Assembly: GCA_002694685.1 (NCBI GenBank)
Contig: NZMW01000004.1
Span: 430,632 to 494,631, forward strand
Source: Balneola sp.
Lineage (GTDB): Bacteria; Bacteroidota; Rhodothermia; Balneolales; Balneolaceae
DNA: 64,000 bases
Direction of reading: 5' to 3'
The position numbers and the translations under genes were made by a program. Numbering within the stretch: the stretch's first letter is position 1; each line of letters starts with the position of its first letter. Below are positions 1 through 7,875 of this stretch, piece by piece. The notes under the pieces were generated by a model. That model searched no databases, had not been told where the DNA came from, and saw only the letters and a program-made list of their open reading frames with translations.

Positions 1-323
1 CTGATACTGTTGAAGGTCTGCACGCTACGACAGCTCAAATGTTTACAGAAGAATTTCAGACGGCTTTCATCTTCAAATACCTGGAGGTTATGGAACCAAG
101 AGAATTTGTTGCAGGTGCTCATGTTTGGAACTTCGCTGATTTCATGACCCCTCAGCATTTCAGAAGGGTAGTTCTAAATAAGAAAGGCGTATTTACTCGC
201 GACCGTCACCCAAAAAGTGTGGCATTCAAGTTAAGAGACCACTGGAATTCATTGGAAAGAATCCAAGATGATCACCGCCCTAAGAAACCTAAGTCAGGTT
301 TTCTTGTCTCTGATATAAAATAA
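1..323 (+). CDS. Beta-glucuronidase (GH2), C-terminal end, 5' partial
   Basis: The gene enters from the left edge; the reading frame is open from base 3 to the TAA at 321-323. About 106 residues remain. They match the end of the GH2 beta-glucuronidase TIM barrel: GLHATTAQMFTEEFQ, then GAHVWNFADF, then NKKGVFTRDRHPK, the segment that in UidA-type enzymes carries the nucleophile-side end of the barrel and the Asn-x-Lys sequence that recognises glucuronate. The NKKGVFTR sequence argues for a true glucuronidase rather than a galactosidase. It would release terminal glucuronic acid from oligosaccharides. The signal peptide, if any, is outside the window. It is followed 34 bp later by the rest of the glycan-use operon, which fits this role. 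Confidence 0.85.
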   Translation, partial: DTVEGLHATTAQMFTEEFQTAFIFKYLEVMEPREFVAGAHVWNFADFMTPQHFRRVVLNKKGVFTRDRHPKSVAFKLRDHWNSLERIQDDHRPKKPKSGFLVSDIK

Positions 324-357
324 ATAGCAGTTACAGAAACAAATCATTATTAGAAGT

Positions 358-1155
358 ATGAGTTCCGATCGATTAACCATCTGGCATGTTGGAAACTGGT
401 GTATTCACATAGGCCAAACGTATGTTGAGTCTCCATTTGAGGCACCAAGTAAAGACGTAGAAGTACTGAATTATGCGAAGCCATTCGTAGATACGCTCCG
501 CAAAATTCCGAAAGCAGAAGTAATAACCCAACCTTCCTGGGAACTGTATCACATGTCTCCCGAAGAGTTTGATGAGCGTCTGGATTGGGCCGATATCATC
601 ATCTTTGCAGATGTAGAAACCAAATGCCTGATGTTACATCCCGACTTCTTTAACCGCACCAAGTGGGAAGATTCCTATGTCACCTTCCCGGACCGGTTTG
701 ATCTGCTGAGGGAATGGGTGGAAAAGGGCGGTCATTTTCATATGAATGGAGGCTGGCTAAGTTTTTCTGGCGAACTTGGGAAAGGCGGCTGGGGAAGATC
801 CCGATTCAAGAATGTTCTTCCTGTTGATTGCCTCCCGGGAGATGATCTGATAGAGTCAACATCCAGCTACAAAGTAAGAACGGTAGAGGATAGCCATCGA
901 GCTGTTAAAGGGCTCGACTGGGATACAGTGCCTCCCATCCTAGGCTTCAACGAAACAAAACTTAAGTCTTCTGCTACTGCTATTGTTGAAATTGAAAACA
1001 TGGGAGAATGGCATCCGCTGCTGGCTGAACATGATTACGGCAAAGGCCGGGTTTCAACGTGGATGACAGGCGCTAGTCCACACTGGGGAATTAACTTCAT
1101 GAAGTGGGAACAATACCAACAATTTTGGACACAACTGTTTAACCCTGAGGCATGA
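358..1155 (+). CDS. GATase1-like (DUF1355/PF07090-type) protein
   Basis: 265 residues without a signal peptide. The sequence (IWHVGNWCIHIGQTYVESPFEA near the start, WADIIIFADVETKC in the middle, GGHFHMNGGWLSFSG, then HDYGKGRVSTWMTGASPHWG) resembles the class I glutamine-amidotransferase-like family PF07090, a flavodoxin-like fold related to ThuA. ThuA-like proteins are often found in sugar-catabolic operons, but no reaction has been firmly assigned to this branch. The stop overlaps the ATG of the following symporter (ATGA at 1152-1155), so translation is probably coupled. A role in processing or sensing the imported sugar is an inference from context only. Confidence 0.7.
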   Translation: MSSDRLTIWHVGNWCIHIGQTYVESPFEAPSKDVEVLNYAKPFVDTLRKIPKAEVITQPSWELYHMSPEEFDERLDWADIIIFADVETKCLMLHPDFFNRTKWEDSYVTFPDRFDLLREWVEKGGHFHMNGGWLSFSGELGKGGWGRSRFKNVLPVDCLPGDDLIESTSSYKVRTVEDSHRAVKGLDWDTVPPILGFNETKLKSSATAIVEIENMGEWHPLLAEHDYGKGRVSTWMTGASPHWGINFMKWEQYQQFWTQLFNPEA

Positions 1156-2645
1156 ATTTTACTCCAATAGATTGGATAATACTTATCACTTATCTGATAG
1201 TTACCGTTTATGTGGGTATCTGGGTGAAGAGGTATGTTCAGAATCTAAGCGGCTATATGGTCGCTGGACGAAAGATCAAAGTTTCCTTAGGTGTTGCCAC
1301 TTTTACCGCTACTGAATTAGGGACGGTAACCTTTGTCTATTTTGGAGAACTTGGATATGTGACGGGCTTTTCCTGTTTCATCATTGGTATTTTAGCGATG
1401 ATCGCATATACAACAGTAGGGAAAACCGGGTTTATCATAGAAAAACTTCGCTACTATGGTATGATGACCATCCCCGAATTCTACGAACTGAGATTCAATA
1501 AAAAAGTTCGGGTAACTGGCGGTTTGATTCTGTTTGTTGGCGGAGTATTGAATATGGGGATATTTCTGAAGTTCGATGGAATTTTCTTATCTGAGGTGAT
1601 GGGATTTGGCCCTCAGGCACTTGGCTTTATCATGACGTTAATGCTGATTGTTGTTATGTCTTACACCATTCTGGGAGGAATGTTTTCCGTGGTTATCACT
1701 GACTTTATGCAGTATGTAGTGCTTTCCTTTGCCATGCTAGCGACAACTATTATTGTTCTTTTGGAAGTTGATCTTAGCCTGATTTCAGAATCCGTTATGT
1801 CTGGTTTTGGAAATGGAGGGTTTAACCCGATTGAAAATCCGAGGTTTGGCTGGAGCTTCATCATCTGGATTCTGGTAACCAATATTGCTGCCGCTGCACT
1901 ATGGCAGCCGGGTACGTCAAAGGCATTATCTTCTGAAAGTCCGGAAGTAGCAAAAAAAGTATTCTGGATCACCGGTCTAACTTTTGCAGGAAGGGCTATG
2001 ATTCCCATGTTCTGGGGAGTGGCAGCCTTCGCTTATTTTGGAGGAGGAGAAAATACTGCAGCTGCTATGCCCATGCTGCTTGGTGAATTAGTTCCTGTAG
2101 GTCTGCTTGGCTTGCTGGTTGCCGGCTTGTTAGCCGCTTCAATGAGCACTTACAGTTCCTATGTATTGGCATGGAGTTCAGTAATTACACTGGATGTTAT
2201 TTCTATTCTGAAGCCTGGAGGATTTAGCGAGCAAACCAAGATGATGATATCCAGATTCATTTCAGGACTAATCGGGCTTTTCTTGCTCATATTCGGGCTT
2301 TGGTATCAAATTCCAGAAACGGCTTTTCAATACATTTTTATAACAGGAACCATGTATACCGCCGGTGCTTTAGGCACGGTCACGGCCGGTTTATATTGGA
2401 AAAAGGCAAATGATGTAGGAGCCCAGGCAGCATTGATTTTAGGAGCGGTCACTCCGGCAGCATTTCTGCTTTTGGAAAAGTTCTCCTCTTCTCTACCCGC
2501 ATGGTTGGCTTTTGCTACTGATGTAAATACTGCAGGATTTTTGAGTTTTATACTGGCTGCACTGGGAATGATAGTCGGCTCTTTAGCTACCCAGAAGAAA
2601 TACCCGGCCAAAATAATTAACGAAGCGGAGATCAGTTATGAATGA
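1152..2645 (+). CDS. Sodium:solute symporter, SSS family
   Basis: 497 residues, almost entirely hydrophobic segments (about 13 predicted membrane spans). The N-terminus has the SSS signature: a first helix (WIILITYLIVTVYVGIWV), then a GYMVAGRKIKV loop that resembles the conserved YFLAGR. The family couples sodium to uptake of sugars, sugar acids or other small molecules. It overlaps the upstream gene by 4 bp and the downstream small membrane-protein gene by 8 bp. Because no SusC/SusD pair is visible, this and the symporter at 9675 are the evident importers of the locus. Substrate is inferred (uronic acid, hexosamine or short oligosaccharide). Confidence 0.85.
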   Translation: MNFTPIDWIILITYLIVTVYVGIWVKRYVQNLSGYMVAGRKIKVSLGVATFTATELGTVTFVYFGELGYVTGFSCFIIGILAMIAYTTVGKTGFIIEKLRYYGMMTIPEFYELRFNKKVRVTGGLILFVGGVLNMGIFLKFDGIFLSEVMGFGPQALGFIMTLMLIVVMSYTILGGMFSVVITDFMQYVVLSFAMLATTIIVLLEVDLSLISESVMSGFGNGGFNPIENPRFGWSFIIWILVTNIAAAALWQPGTSKALSSESPEVAKKVFWITGLTFAGRAMIPMFWGVAAFAYFGGGENTAAAMPMLLGELVPVGLLGLLVAGLLAASMSTYSSYVLAWSSVITLDVISILKPGGFSEQTKMMISRFISGLIGLFLLIFGLWYQIPETAFQYIFITGTMYTAGALGTVTAGLYWKKANDVGAQAALILGAVTPAAFLLLEKFSSSLPAWLAFATDVNTAGFLSFILAALGMIVGSLATQKKYPAKIINEAEISYE

Positions 2646-2781
2646 CGGGACTTTGATTTGGATGATCTTATTTGGTGTGTTCGCAACTATCTTTTTTGTG
2701 ATTGCTGCGGTTATTTCAATTAGAGGAGTAGCCGAGATAAAAGAACTTTTTAACGATCCAGACTTACAGAATGATGATTAA
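2638..2781 (+). CDS. Small single-span membrane protein, symporter-associated
   Basis: A 47-residue reading frame: ATG at 2638-2640, TAA at 2779-2781. Its start overlaps the symporter end by 8 bp and its end overlaps the next gene by 11 bp, so it fills what would otherwise be a 125-bp gap and has the layout of a real gene. Residues 4-30 form one hydrophobic helix (WMILFGVFATIFFVIAAVIS), followed by a short acidic tail (ELFNDPDLQNDD). I do not recognise the family. An accessory subunit of the symporter, like other tiny proteins coupled to transporters, is an inference from position. Confidence 0.65.
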   Translation: MNDGTLIWMILFGVFATIFFVIAAVISIRGVAEIKELFNDPDLQNDD

Positions 2782-3673
2782 CTCCAGAATTTCGTGTGCT
2801 TATTTGTATACCATCAGTAAGTATGGCTACCCGCCACCCGCTGAGGATACCCTCCAGTATTTGGAGGAATTTAAAGCTTTGGGCTTTCAGTCGGTTGAGC
2901 TGGAAGGAATCCGCGAAAACCATCTTACTAAGGTGTATGAGATGAAGAACCACATCGCCCAAAAAATAAGTGAACTTGATTTAGAAGTACCTTATTTCTG
3001 TGCGGTTTTGCCCGGACTTTCATCTACCGATGAAAAGGAAAGAGAACACAATCTCCAATTGTTTGAGAAAGGCTGTGAAGTTGCCTCAGCGTTTGGGGCT
3101 TTAGGGATTTTGGATAATGCCCCCCTGCCACCTTATCAGTTTCCGGAAGATATCCCTGTTGTGCGTCATTACCATGAAGATGTGATTCTCTCTGCCAAGT
3201 TCCCTGATGATTTAAACTGGAAGAAGTACTGGGAGCAACTCACTGCAACCTATAGAGAAGCTTGTGATATTGCCGCAAACTATGGCTTAACCTATCAAAT
3301 GCATCCGGCCCTTGGTGTTTTGGCTTCTACAACCGATGCCTTTCTGCATTTTCATGATGCCGTTGGGCGAGATAATCTTCGCTTCAATTTCGATACCGCT
3401 AACCAATACTTCCTGAAAGATAACCTCCAGCTTTCACTCAGAAGACTGAAAGACTACATCGATTACATCCACATTTCAGACAACCGAGGACAGCAAGTTG
3501 AACACCTGGCCATTGGAGATGGCATAATTCGTTGGGATGACTTTTTTGAGACCTTGGATGTCATTGACTTTAAAGGTCACTTTGGGATCGACATTGGAGG
3601 AGCAGAATCGGGTGTAGCCAATTTAGATTCAGCTTACACCCAAGCAGCAAAATTTATTCAAGAAAAATTATAG
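2771..3673 (+). CDS. Sugar phosphate isomerase/epimerase-like TIM barrel
   Basis: 300 residues. The pattern of the xylose-isomerase-like/AP-endonuclease-2 family (PF01261) is clear: FQSVELEGI early, YQMHPALGV, RFNFDTANQYF, IHISDNRGQ and GHFGIDIGG, which supply the metal-binding Glu, His, Asp and Asp/His positions at the barrel mouth. Members isomerise or epimerise sugars and keto-sugars in the cytoplasm. ATG at 2771 or the adjacent ATG at 2774 could start it; both are just inside the end of the 47-aa gene. Only 3 bp separate it from the GH20 gene. The substrate is unknown, but a uronate or hexosamine intermediate would fit the operon. Confidence 0.8.
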   Translation: MMINSRISCAYLYTISKYGYPPPAEDTLQYLEEFKALGFQSVELEGIRENHLTKVYEMKNHIAQKISELDLEVPYFCAVLPGLSSTDEKEREHNLQLFEKGCEVASAFGALGILDNAPLPPYQFPEDIPVVRHYHEDVILSAKFPDDLNWKKYWEQLTATYREACDIAANYGLTYQMHPALGVLASTTDAFLHFHDAVGRDNLRFNFDTANQYFLKDNLQLSLRRLKDYIDYIHISDNRGQQVEHLAIGDGIIRWDDFFETLDVIDFKGHFGIDIGGAESGVANLDSAYTQAAKFIQEKL

Positions 3674-3676
3674 ACT

Positions 3677-6241
3677 ATGAAAGCAATCCGAAACATTATA
3701 TTTGCAGTTCTACTTACCACATTATGGTTGAGTACAGCAGTAGCTCAACAGAACATAAATCTGGTTCCAAATCCCCAGCAGGTTGAATACAAGCAAGGCG
3801 CATTTTCTCTTTCTGGTGATATTTCAATTGAATTTCATCTAAGCGATACTGGAGAAGAAGCTTTTCTAAAAGAGCAATTATCTAAAGAATTCCAGCAAAG
3901 TTTGGGTAAGGAAATTTCTGCAAAAGCGAATCGGAAAATTGTGGTTGGGGTTCATGGTGAAAGCAATAAATTTGATCGACTAGCCAAAACGAATAGTGTA
4001 AGTAGAAATGACCAAATTGGAGATGAAGGCTACCAGCTATTGGTGTCTAAAGATCTGGTCTTGATTTCTGCGAATACCAAAAAAGGTGCTTTTTACGGAG
4101 TTCAAACCCTTAAACAGCTGCTGAGAACCAAGCGAGCAGAAGAAGAAATTCCTGCCATGAAGATTACCGATTGGCCGGATCTTGAAATCCGTGGAATGAT
4201 GGATGATATCAGCCGGGGACCGGTTCCTACTAAAGAATATATGCACCAGCAGATTGAGCGAATGGCAGAGATGAAAATCAATATGCTGACCTATTACACA
4301 GAGAATGTGGTTGAGACAGAAAGCCATCCAGCATTTGCTCCTCCCGGAGGTGCGCTGGATATCCAGGAATGGGCTGAGTTAGCCGATTATGCAAAAAAAT
4401 ATCATATAGATCTGGTTGGGAATTTTCAGTCTTTTGGACACTTCGATCAAATCCTTCAGCATCCTGAATACGCCCACTTAGGTGAAAGTGGAATGCTGCT
4501 TTCTCCTGCTTTTGAGGAAAGCTATGAATTGCTGGAAGATATTTACTCTGAAATGATTCCCGCTTTTCACTCTGATTATTTCCACATCAATTCCGATGAG
4601 ACTTTTGATTTGGGGACCGGCGCTTCCAAAGCAATGGTAGACAGTTTAGGGATGGAAGTGGTTTATGCTAATCACATCAAAAGAATCCACAAGATTATCA
4701 CAGGTATGGGTAAGAAGATGATGATGTGGGGCGATATTGCTTTGGATCACCCAAAGCTTCTTGAGTTGCTCCCAAAGGATATCATTTTGATTACCTGGGG
4801 TTACGATATTTTTGATGACTACTCCCATAGAATCATCCCATTTAAAGAAGCCGGTTTCACACAGCTGGTTTCAACCGGGATTTTAAATTCCTACAGCACT
4901 ATTCCTGATTTTAATGTAGCAAGAGGAAATATTGGTGGGTTCATGGAAGAATCAGTCAAACAAGGTGTCTGGGGTATGCTGAATACGGTTTGGGATGATG
5001 GCGGTTTTGCACTGTTCTCCAGAGACTGGTACGGAGTAGCTTACGCGGCTGACCAAAGCTGGCACAGTAATTTCGATGATGATACTTACGACACTCGATT
5101 TAATCGGGTGGTATATGGAGCAGATGGAAATGGACTCTCTGAAGCCATTCATTCCCTAAACGAGTTGGCAAATTTGAAGTCAACGGAGAAGATGAATGAA
5201 GATATTATTTGGGCTAAAGTAGTTCCTGAAAAAGGAGAGACCGTTCTGATGAATATTCAGGACTGGCCTAAGGTGATGGAAATTGTGGAGAAAGCAGAGC
5301 GTCATTTGCAAAACTACACTCCTCTGATTTATGAAGAAGATATTTTATATATCCAGCATATCATCGATTTGTATAAGTTTATTGCTACAAGCAGACCCGG
5401 TTTGGTGAAAGCTTCATCTAACTATTCCGAAGCAGTATCTATTCAGGATGAAGATAGAATGGCAACACGTGCAAAATTGGTAGAGGCATATGGTCTGATT
5501 TCACAAGCCTACGCTAATTTGGTTGAGCTGAAGACCCGAAATCAATACCTATGGTCTATGGAAAACAGAGTATACGCCTTAGATCGAGTAATTGAGAAGT
5601 ATGATGCTCAGATTGCAAACCTATCTGAATTACGAGACTCTGTTTTAAGCGTAACTTATGATTTTGATAAGGGTGAAAAACTGCCCCCGCCATCAGAAAT
5701 CCGTCTTGATATCCAGGAGAGTAAAGGGTGGTACTTCCAGGGGTGGCTGATGATTGAGCCAATTCCCAATCCTGATGGTTTTAAAGATCCGGGTGTAGAT
5801 CATCTGGAAGATATGAGCGGTATTGAAGCAACCTTCCCAAATGTGACGGAAGAGTTTTTCTATGATGATGTGAAGTACCGCTGGAGAAGGGTTAATACCC
5901 CATACTTTGCAAAAGTTGATCTCGACGAACTTCATAATCCTGACGAAAATGTTGTGATGTATGCCTTCGCACATATTGATATTCAGGAAGATCGGAAAGT
6001 ACGGGCATTAGCCGGAAGTAGCGATGGAATCGAAGTATATCTAAACGGAGAATCGGTTCATGAAAACTATGTGGAACGACCTTTTACTCTTGATGAAGAT
6101 GAACTATACCTACCGCTAAAGGAGGGCAGAAATCATTTAATGATTCGAATTACTCAAGGTGATGGAGACTGGGCTTTTAGCTTTCGCTTACCTGATTCTG
6201 AAATGCGCAGTTATAAGAACCGATATAAAATCATCGAATAG
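3677..6241 (+). CDS. Secreted GH20 beta-N-acetylhexosaminidase
   Basis: 854 residues with a signal peptide (IIFAVLLTTLWLSTAVAQ). Residues about 25-165 are the GH20 zincin-like N-domain (LVPNPQQVEY ... GVQTLKQLL); about 165-480 are the GH20 barrel, starting LEIRGMMDDISRGPVP. D307-E308 in HINSDETFDLG match the GH20 Asp-Glu pair used for substrate-assisted hydrolysis, although the usual HxGGDE is HINSDE. A long helical stretch follows (about 500-680), and the last 170 residues look like a galactose-binding-type sandwich (SSDGIEVYLNGE). It should remove terminal GlcNAc or GalNAc outside the cytoplasm. The protein is much longer than the common 500-700-aa enzymes. Confidence 0.85.
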   Translation: MKAIRNIIFAVLLTTLWLSTAVAQQNINLVPNPQQVEYKQGAFSLSGDISIEFHLSDTGEEAFLKEQLSKEFQQSLGKEISAKANRKIVVGVHGESNKFDRLAKTNSVSRNDQIGDEGYQLLVSKDLVLISANTKKGAFYGVQTLKQLLRTKRAEEEIPAMKITDWPDLEIRGMMDDISRGPVPTKEYMHQQIERMAEMKINMLTYYTENVVETESHPAFAPPGGALDIQEWAELADYAKKYHIDLVGNFQSFGHFDQILQHPEYAHLGESGMLLSPAFEESYELLEDIYSEMIPAFHSDYFHINSDETFDLGTGASKAMVDSLGMEVVYANHIKRIHKIITGMGKKMMMWGDIALDHPKLLELLPKDIILITWGYDIFDDYSHRIIPFKEAGFTQLVSTGILNSYSTIPDFNVARGNIGGFMEESVKQGVWGMLNTVWDDGGFALFSRDWYGVAYAADQSWHSNFDDDTYDTRFNRVVYGADGNGLSEAIHSLNELANLKSTEKMNEDIIWAKVVPEKGETVLMNIQDWPKVMEIVEKAERHLQNYTPLIYEEDILYIQHIIDLYKFIATSRPGLVKASSNYSEAVSIQDEDRMATRAKLVEAYGLISQAYANLVELKTRNQYLWSMENRVYALDRVIEKYDAQIANLSELRDSVLSVTYDFDKGEKLPPPSEIRLDIQESKGWYFQGWLMIEPIPNPDGFKDPGVDHLEDMSGIEATFPNVTEEFFYDDVKYRWRRVNTPYFAKVDLDELHNPDENVVMYAFAHIDIQEDRKVRALAGSSDGIEVYLNGESVHENYVERPFTLDEDELYLPLKEGRNHLMIRITQGDGDWAFSFRLPDSEMRSYKNRYKIIE

Positions 6242-6254
6242 AAAGAATACGATT

Positions 6255-7016
6255 GTGAGTACTATTAAAAAATATATAGCTGGAAAATTAAAGGTCTTTT
6301 TCTTTGAAAGCCGCCAAAGTCTTGGGGAACAAGCTGCTCAGGATGTTGCTGAAAGAATTAAAAAAGTTTCTGATGAGAAAGAATCAGTTCGGATGGTATT
6401 TGCCGCGGCTGTTTCTCAAAAAGAATTCTTGGAAGAGTTGCTCAAGATTGAAGATATCCCTTGGCAAAAAATCACTGCTTTTCACATGGATGAATATCAT
6501 ACCATCCCGAATGAAGCCCCTCAACGTTTTGGGAATTTTTTGAAAGAACATCTTTTCCAGCATAAACCATTTGGCGCAGTACATTATATGCAAAGTGATT
6601 TTGAGGCTTACTCTAATCTCATCGATGAAGCTAATATCGATATTATCTGTTTGGGAATTGGAGAAAATGGGCACCTTGCTTTTAATGACCCCCCTGTCGC
6701 TGATTTTAAGGACCCAAAAGTACTTAAAGAAGTGGAGCTGGATCAAATCTGCAGACAACAACAGGTAAATGATGGACAATTCAAAACGCTGGAAGATGTG
6801 CCGGAAACTGCAGTTACTCTAACTATTCCAACTTTGATGAAAGCTGATTACTTATCCGTTGTAGTGCCGGGATCAGCCAAAGCCGTTGCGGCATCAAAAA
6901 CCTTGTTTCATCCTGTCTCAGAAGAATGTCCATCTACAGTTTTGCGCCTTCATCCAGATGCAAAACTTTACTTAGATAATCACTCAGCAAAAAATATCAT
7001 AGAGAAAATATCATGA
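6255..7016 (+). CDS. NagB-like glucosamine-6-phosphate deaminase/isomerase
   Basis: 254 residues from a GTG start at 6255; the frame is open further upstream but that part is inside the GH20 gene and does not look like NagB. Signatures are FHMDEYH (D79, the ring-opening/proton-transfer Asp of NagB) and GIGENGHLAFNDP. Compared with E. coli NagB the active-site Asp141 is Asn138 here, as in some Gram-positive enzymes, His143 is kept (H140), and Glu148 is Asp145. The expected reaction is GlcN6P to Fru6P plus ammonia, but a related sugar-phosphate could be the substrate. Its end overlaps the PhyH gene (ATGA). Confidence 0.8.
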   Translation: MSTIKKYIAGKLKVFFFESRQSLGEQAAQDVAERIKKVSDEKESVRMVFAAAVSQKEFLEELLKIEDIPWQKITAFHMDEYHTIPNEAPQRFGNFLKEHLFQHKPFGAVHYMQSDFEAYSNLIDEANIDIICLGIGENGHLAFNDPPVADFKDPKVLKEVELDQICRQQQVNDGQFKTLEDVPETAVTLTIPTLMKADYLSVVVPGSAKAVAASKTLFHPVSEECPSTVLRLHPDAKLYLDNHSAKNIIEKIS

Positions 7017-7843
7017 ATAAAATCGAGCAAAAATTAAACGAACCCTATGAATTGAAACCTGAAGACATCGAATATTATCAGGAGAATGGATTTATAAAGC
7101 TAAAACAGGTACTGGATGAGGAAACGCTGGATTATTTTAATCATGAGATTACAAAAGTAGTTCACGAGAAAAATCCATTACTCAAAAAACCAATGGAAGA
7201 GCGCTCGACCTTCGAAAAAGCATTCATCCAGATCGGTAATCTCTTTAAGACTAACGAAACGATAAAAAAACTAGTAATGAGTAAGCGGCTTGGTAAACTG
7301 GCTGCAGACTTAATGCAGGTAGAAGGTGTAAGGTTATATCATGATCAGGCATTGTACAAAGAACCAAGCGGAGAGAAAGTCCAGAATATCACACCCTGGC
7401 ATGCGGATCAATTTTACTGGCCTCTGGAAACGGATAATACAATAACCGCCTGGATTCCCCTTCAGAAAACAACTTCTGATATGGGACCACTCGCGTTCAG
7501 TAAGAAAAGTCACAAGTATGATTTCGGCAGGGATCTGGAAATCAGCGATGAAAGCGAAGAGAGAATTAGAAAAGCATTGTCTGATGCTAATTTGGAGTTG
7601 GTAGATGAAGGCTTCGATGCCGGAGAAATCAGTTTTCACGGAGGATGGACTTTCCATCGTGCCAGTGCAAATATTTCTGATCAGGTTCGTGCTGTTATGA
7701 CTATCATTTACATGGAAGACGGGGTGAAAGTAAGTGAATTTACAAATTCCGCCCATCCTGATGATAGAGACGCATTTCTTCCCGGACTTGAGCCTGGCGA
7801 TGTTGCTGCCACAGACTTAAACCCACTTATTTATAAACGATAA
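7013..7843 (+). CDS. Phytanoyl-CoA dioxygenase (PhyH) family protein
   Basis: 276 residues, cytoplasmic. This is the Fe(II)/2-oxoglutarate dioxygenase fold of PF05721: iron ligands H130 and D132 in TPWHADQFYW, probable distal His215 in GWTFHRASAN, and R226 as the likely 2-oxoglutarate contact. All key residues are present, so it should be active. PhyH members hydroxylate very different small molecules; the substrate here is unknown. It overlaps the NagB-like gene by 4 bp, so it belongs to the sugar operon, where it might oxidise or demethylate a modified sugar. That role is inference. Confidence 0.85.
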   Translation: MNKIEQKLNEPYELKPEDIEYYQENGFIKLKQVLDEETLDYFNHEITKVVHEKNPLLKKPMEERSTFEKAFIQIGNLFKTNETIKKLVMSKRLGKLAADLMQVEGVRLYHDQALYKEPSGEKVQNITPWHADQFYWPLETDNTITAWIPLQKTTSDMGPLAFSKKSHKYDFGRDLEISDESEERIRKALSDANLELVDEGFDAGEISFHGGWTFHRASANISDQVRAVMTIIYMEDGVKVSEFTNSAHPDDRDAFLPGLEPGDVAATDLNPLIYKR

Positions 7844-7875
7844 ATCAACGATTTCTCATCTGAAACCGACCAATT

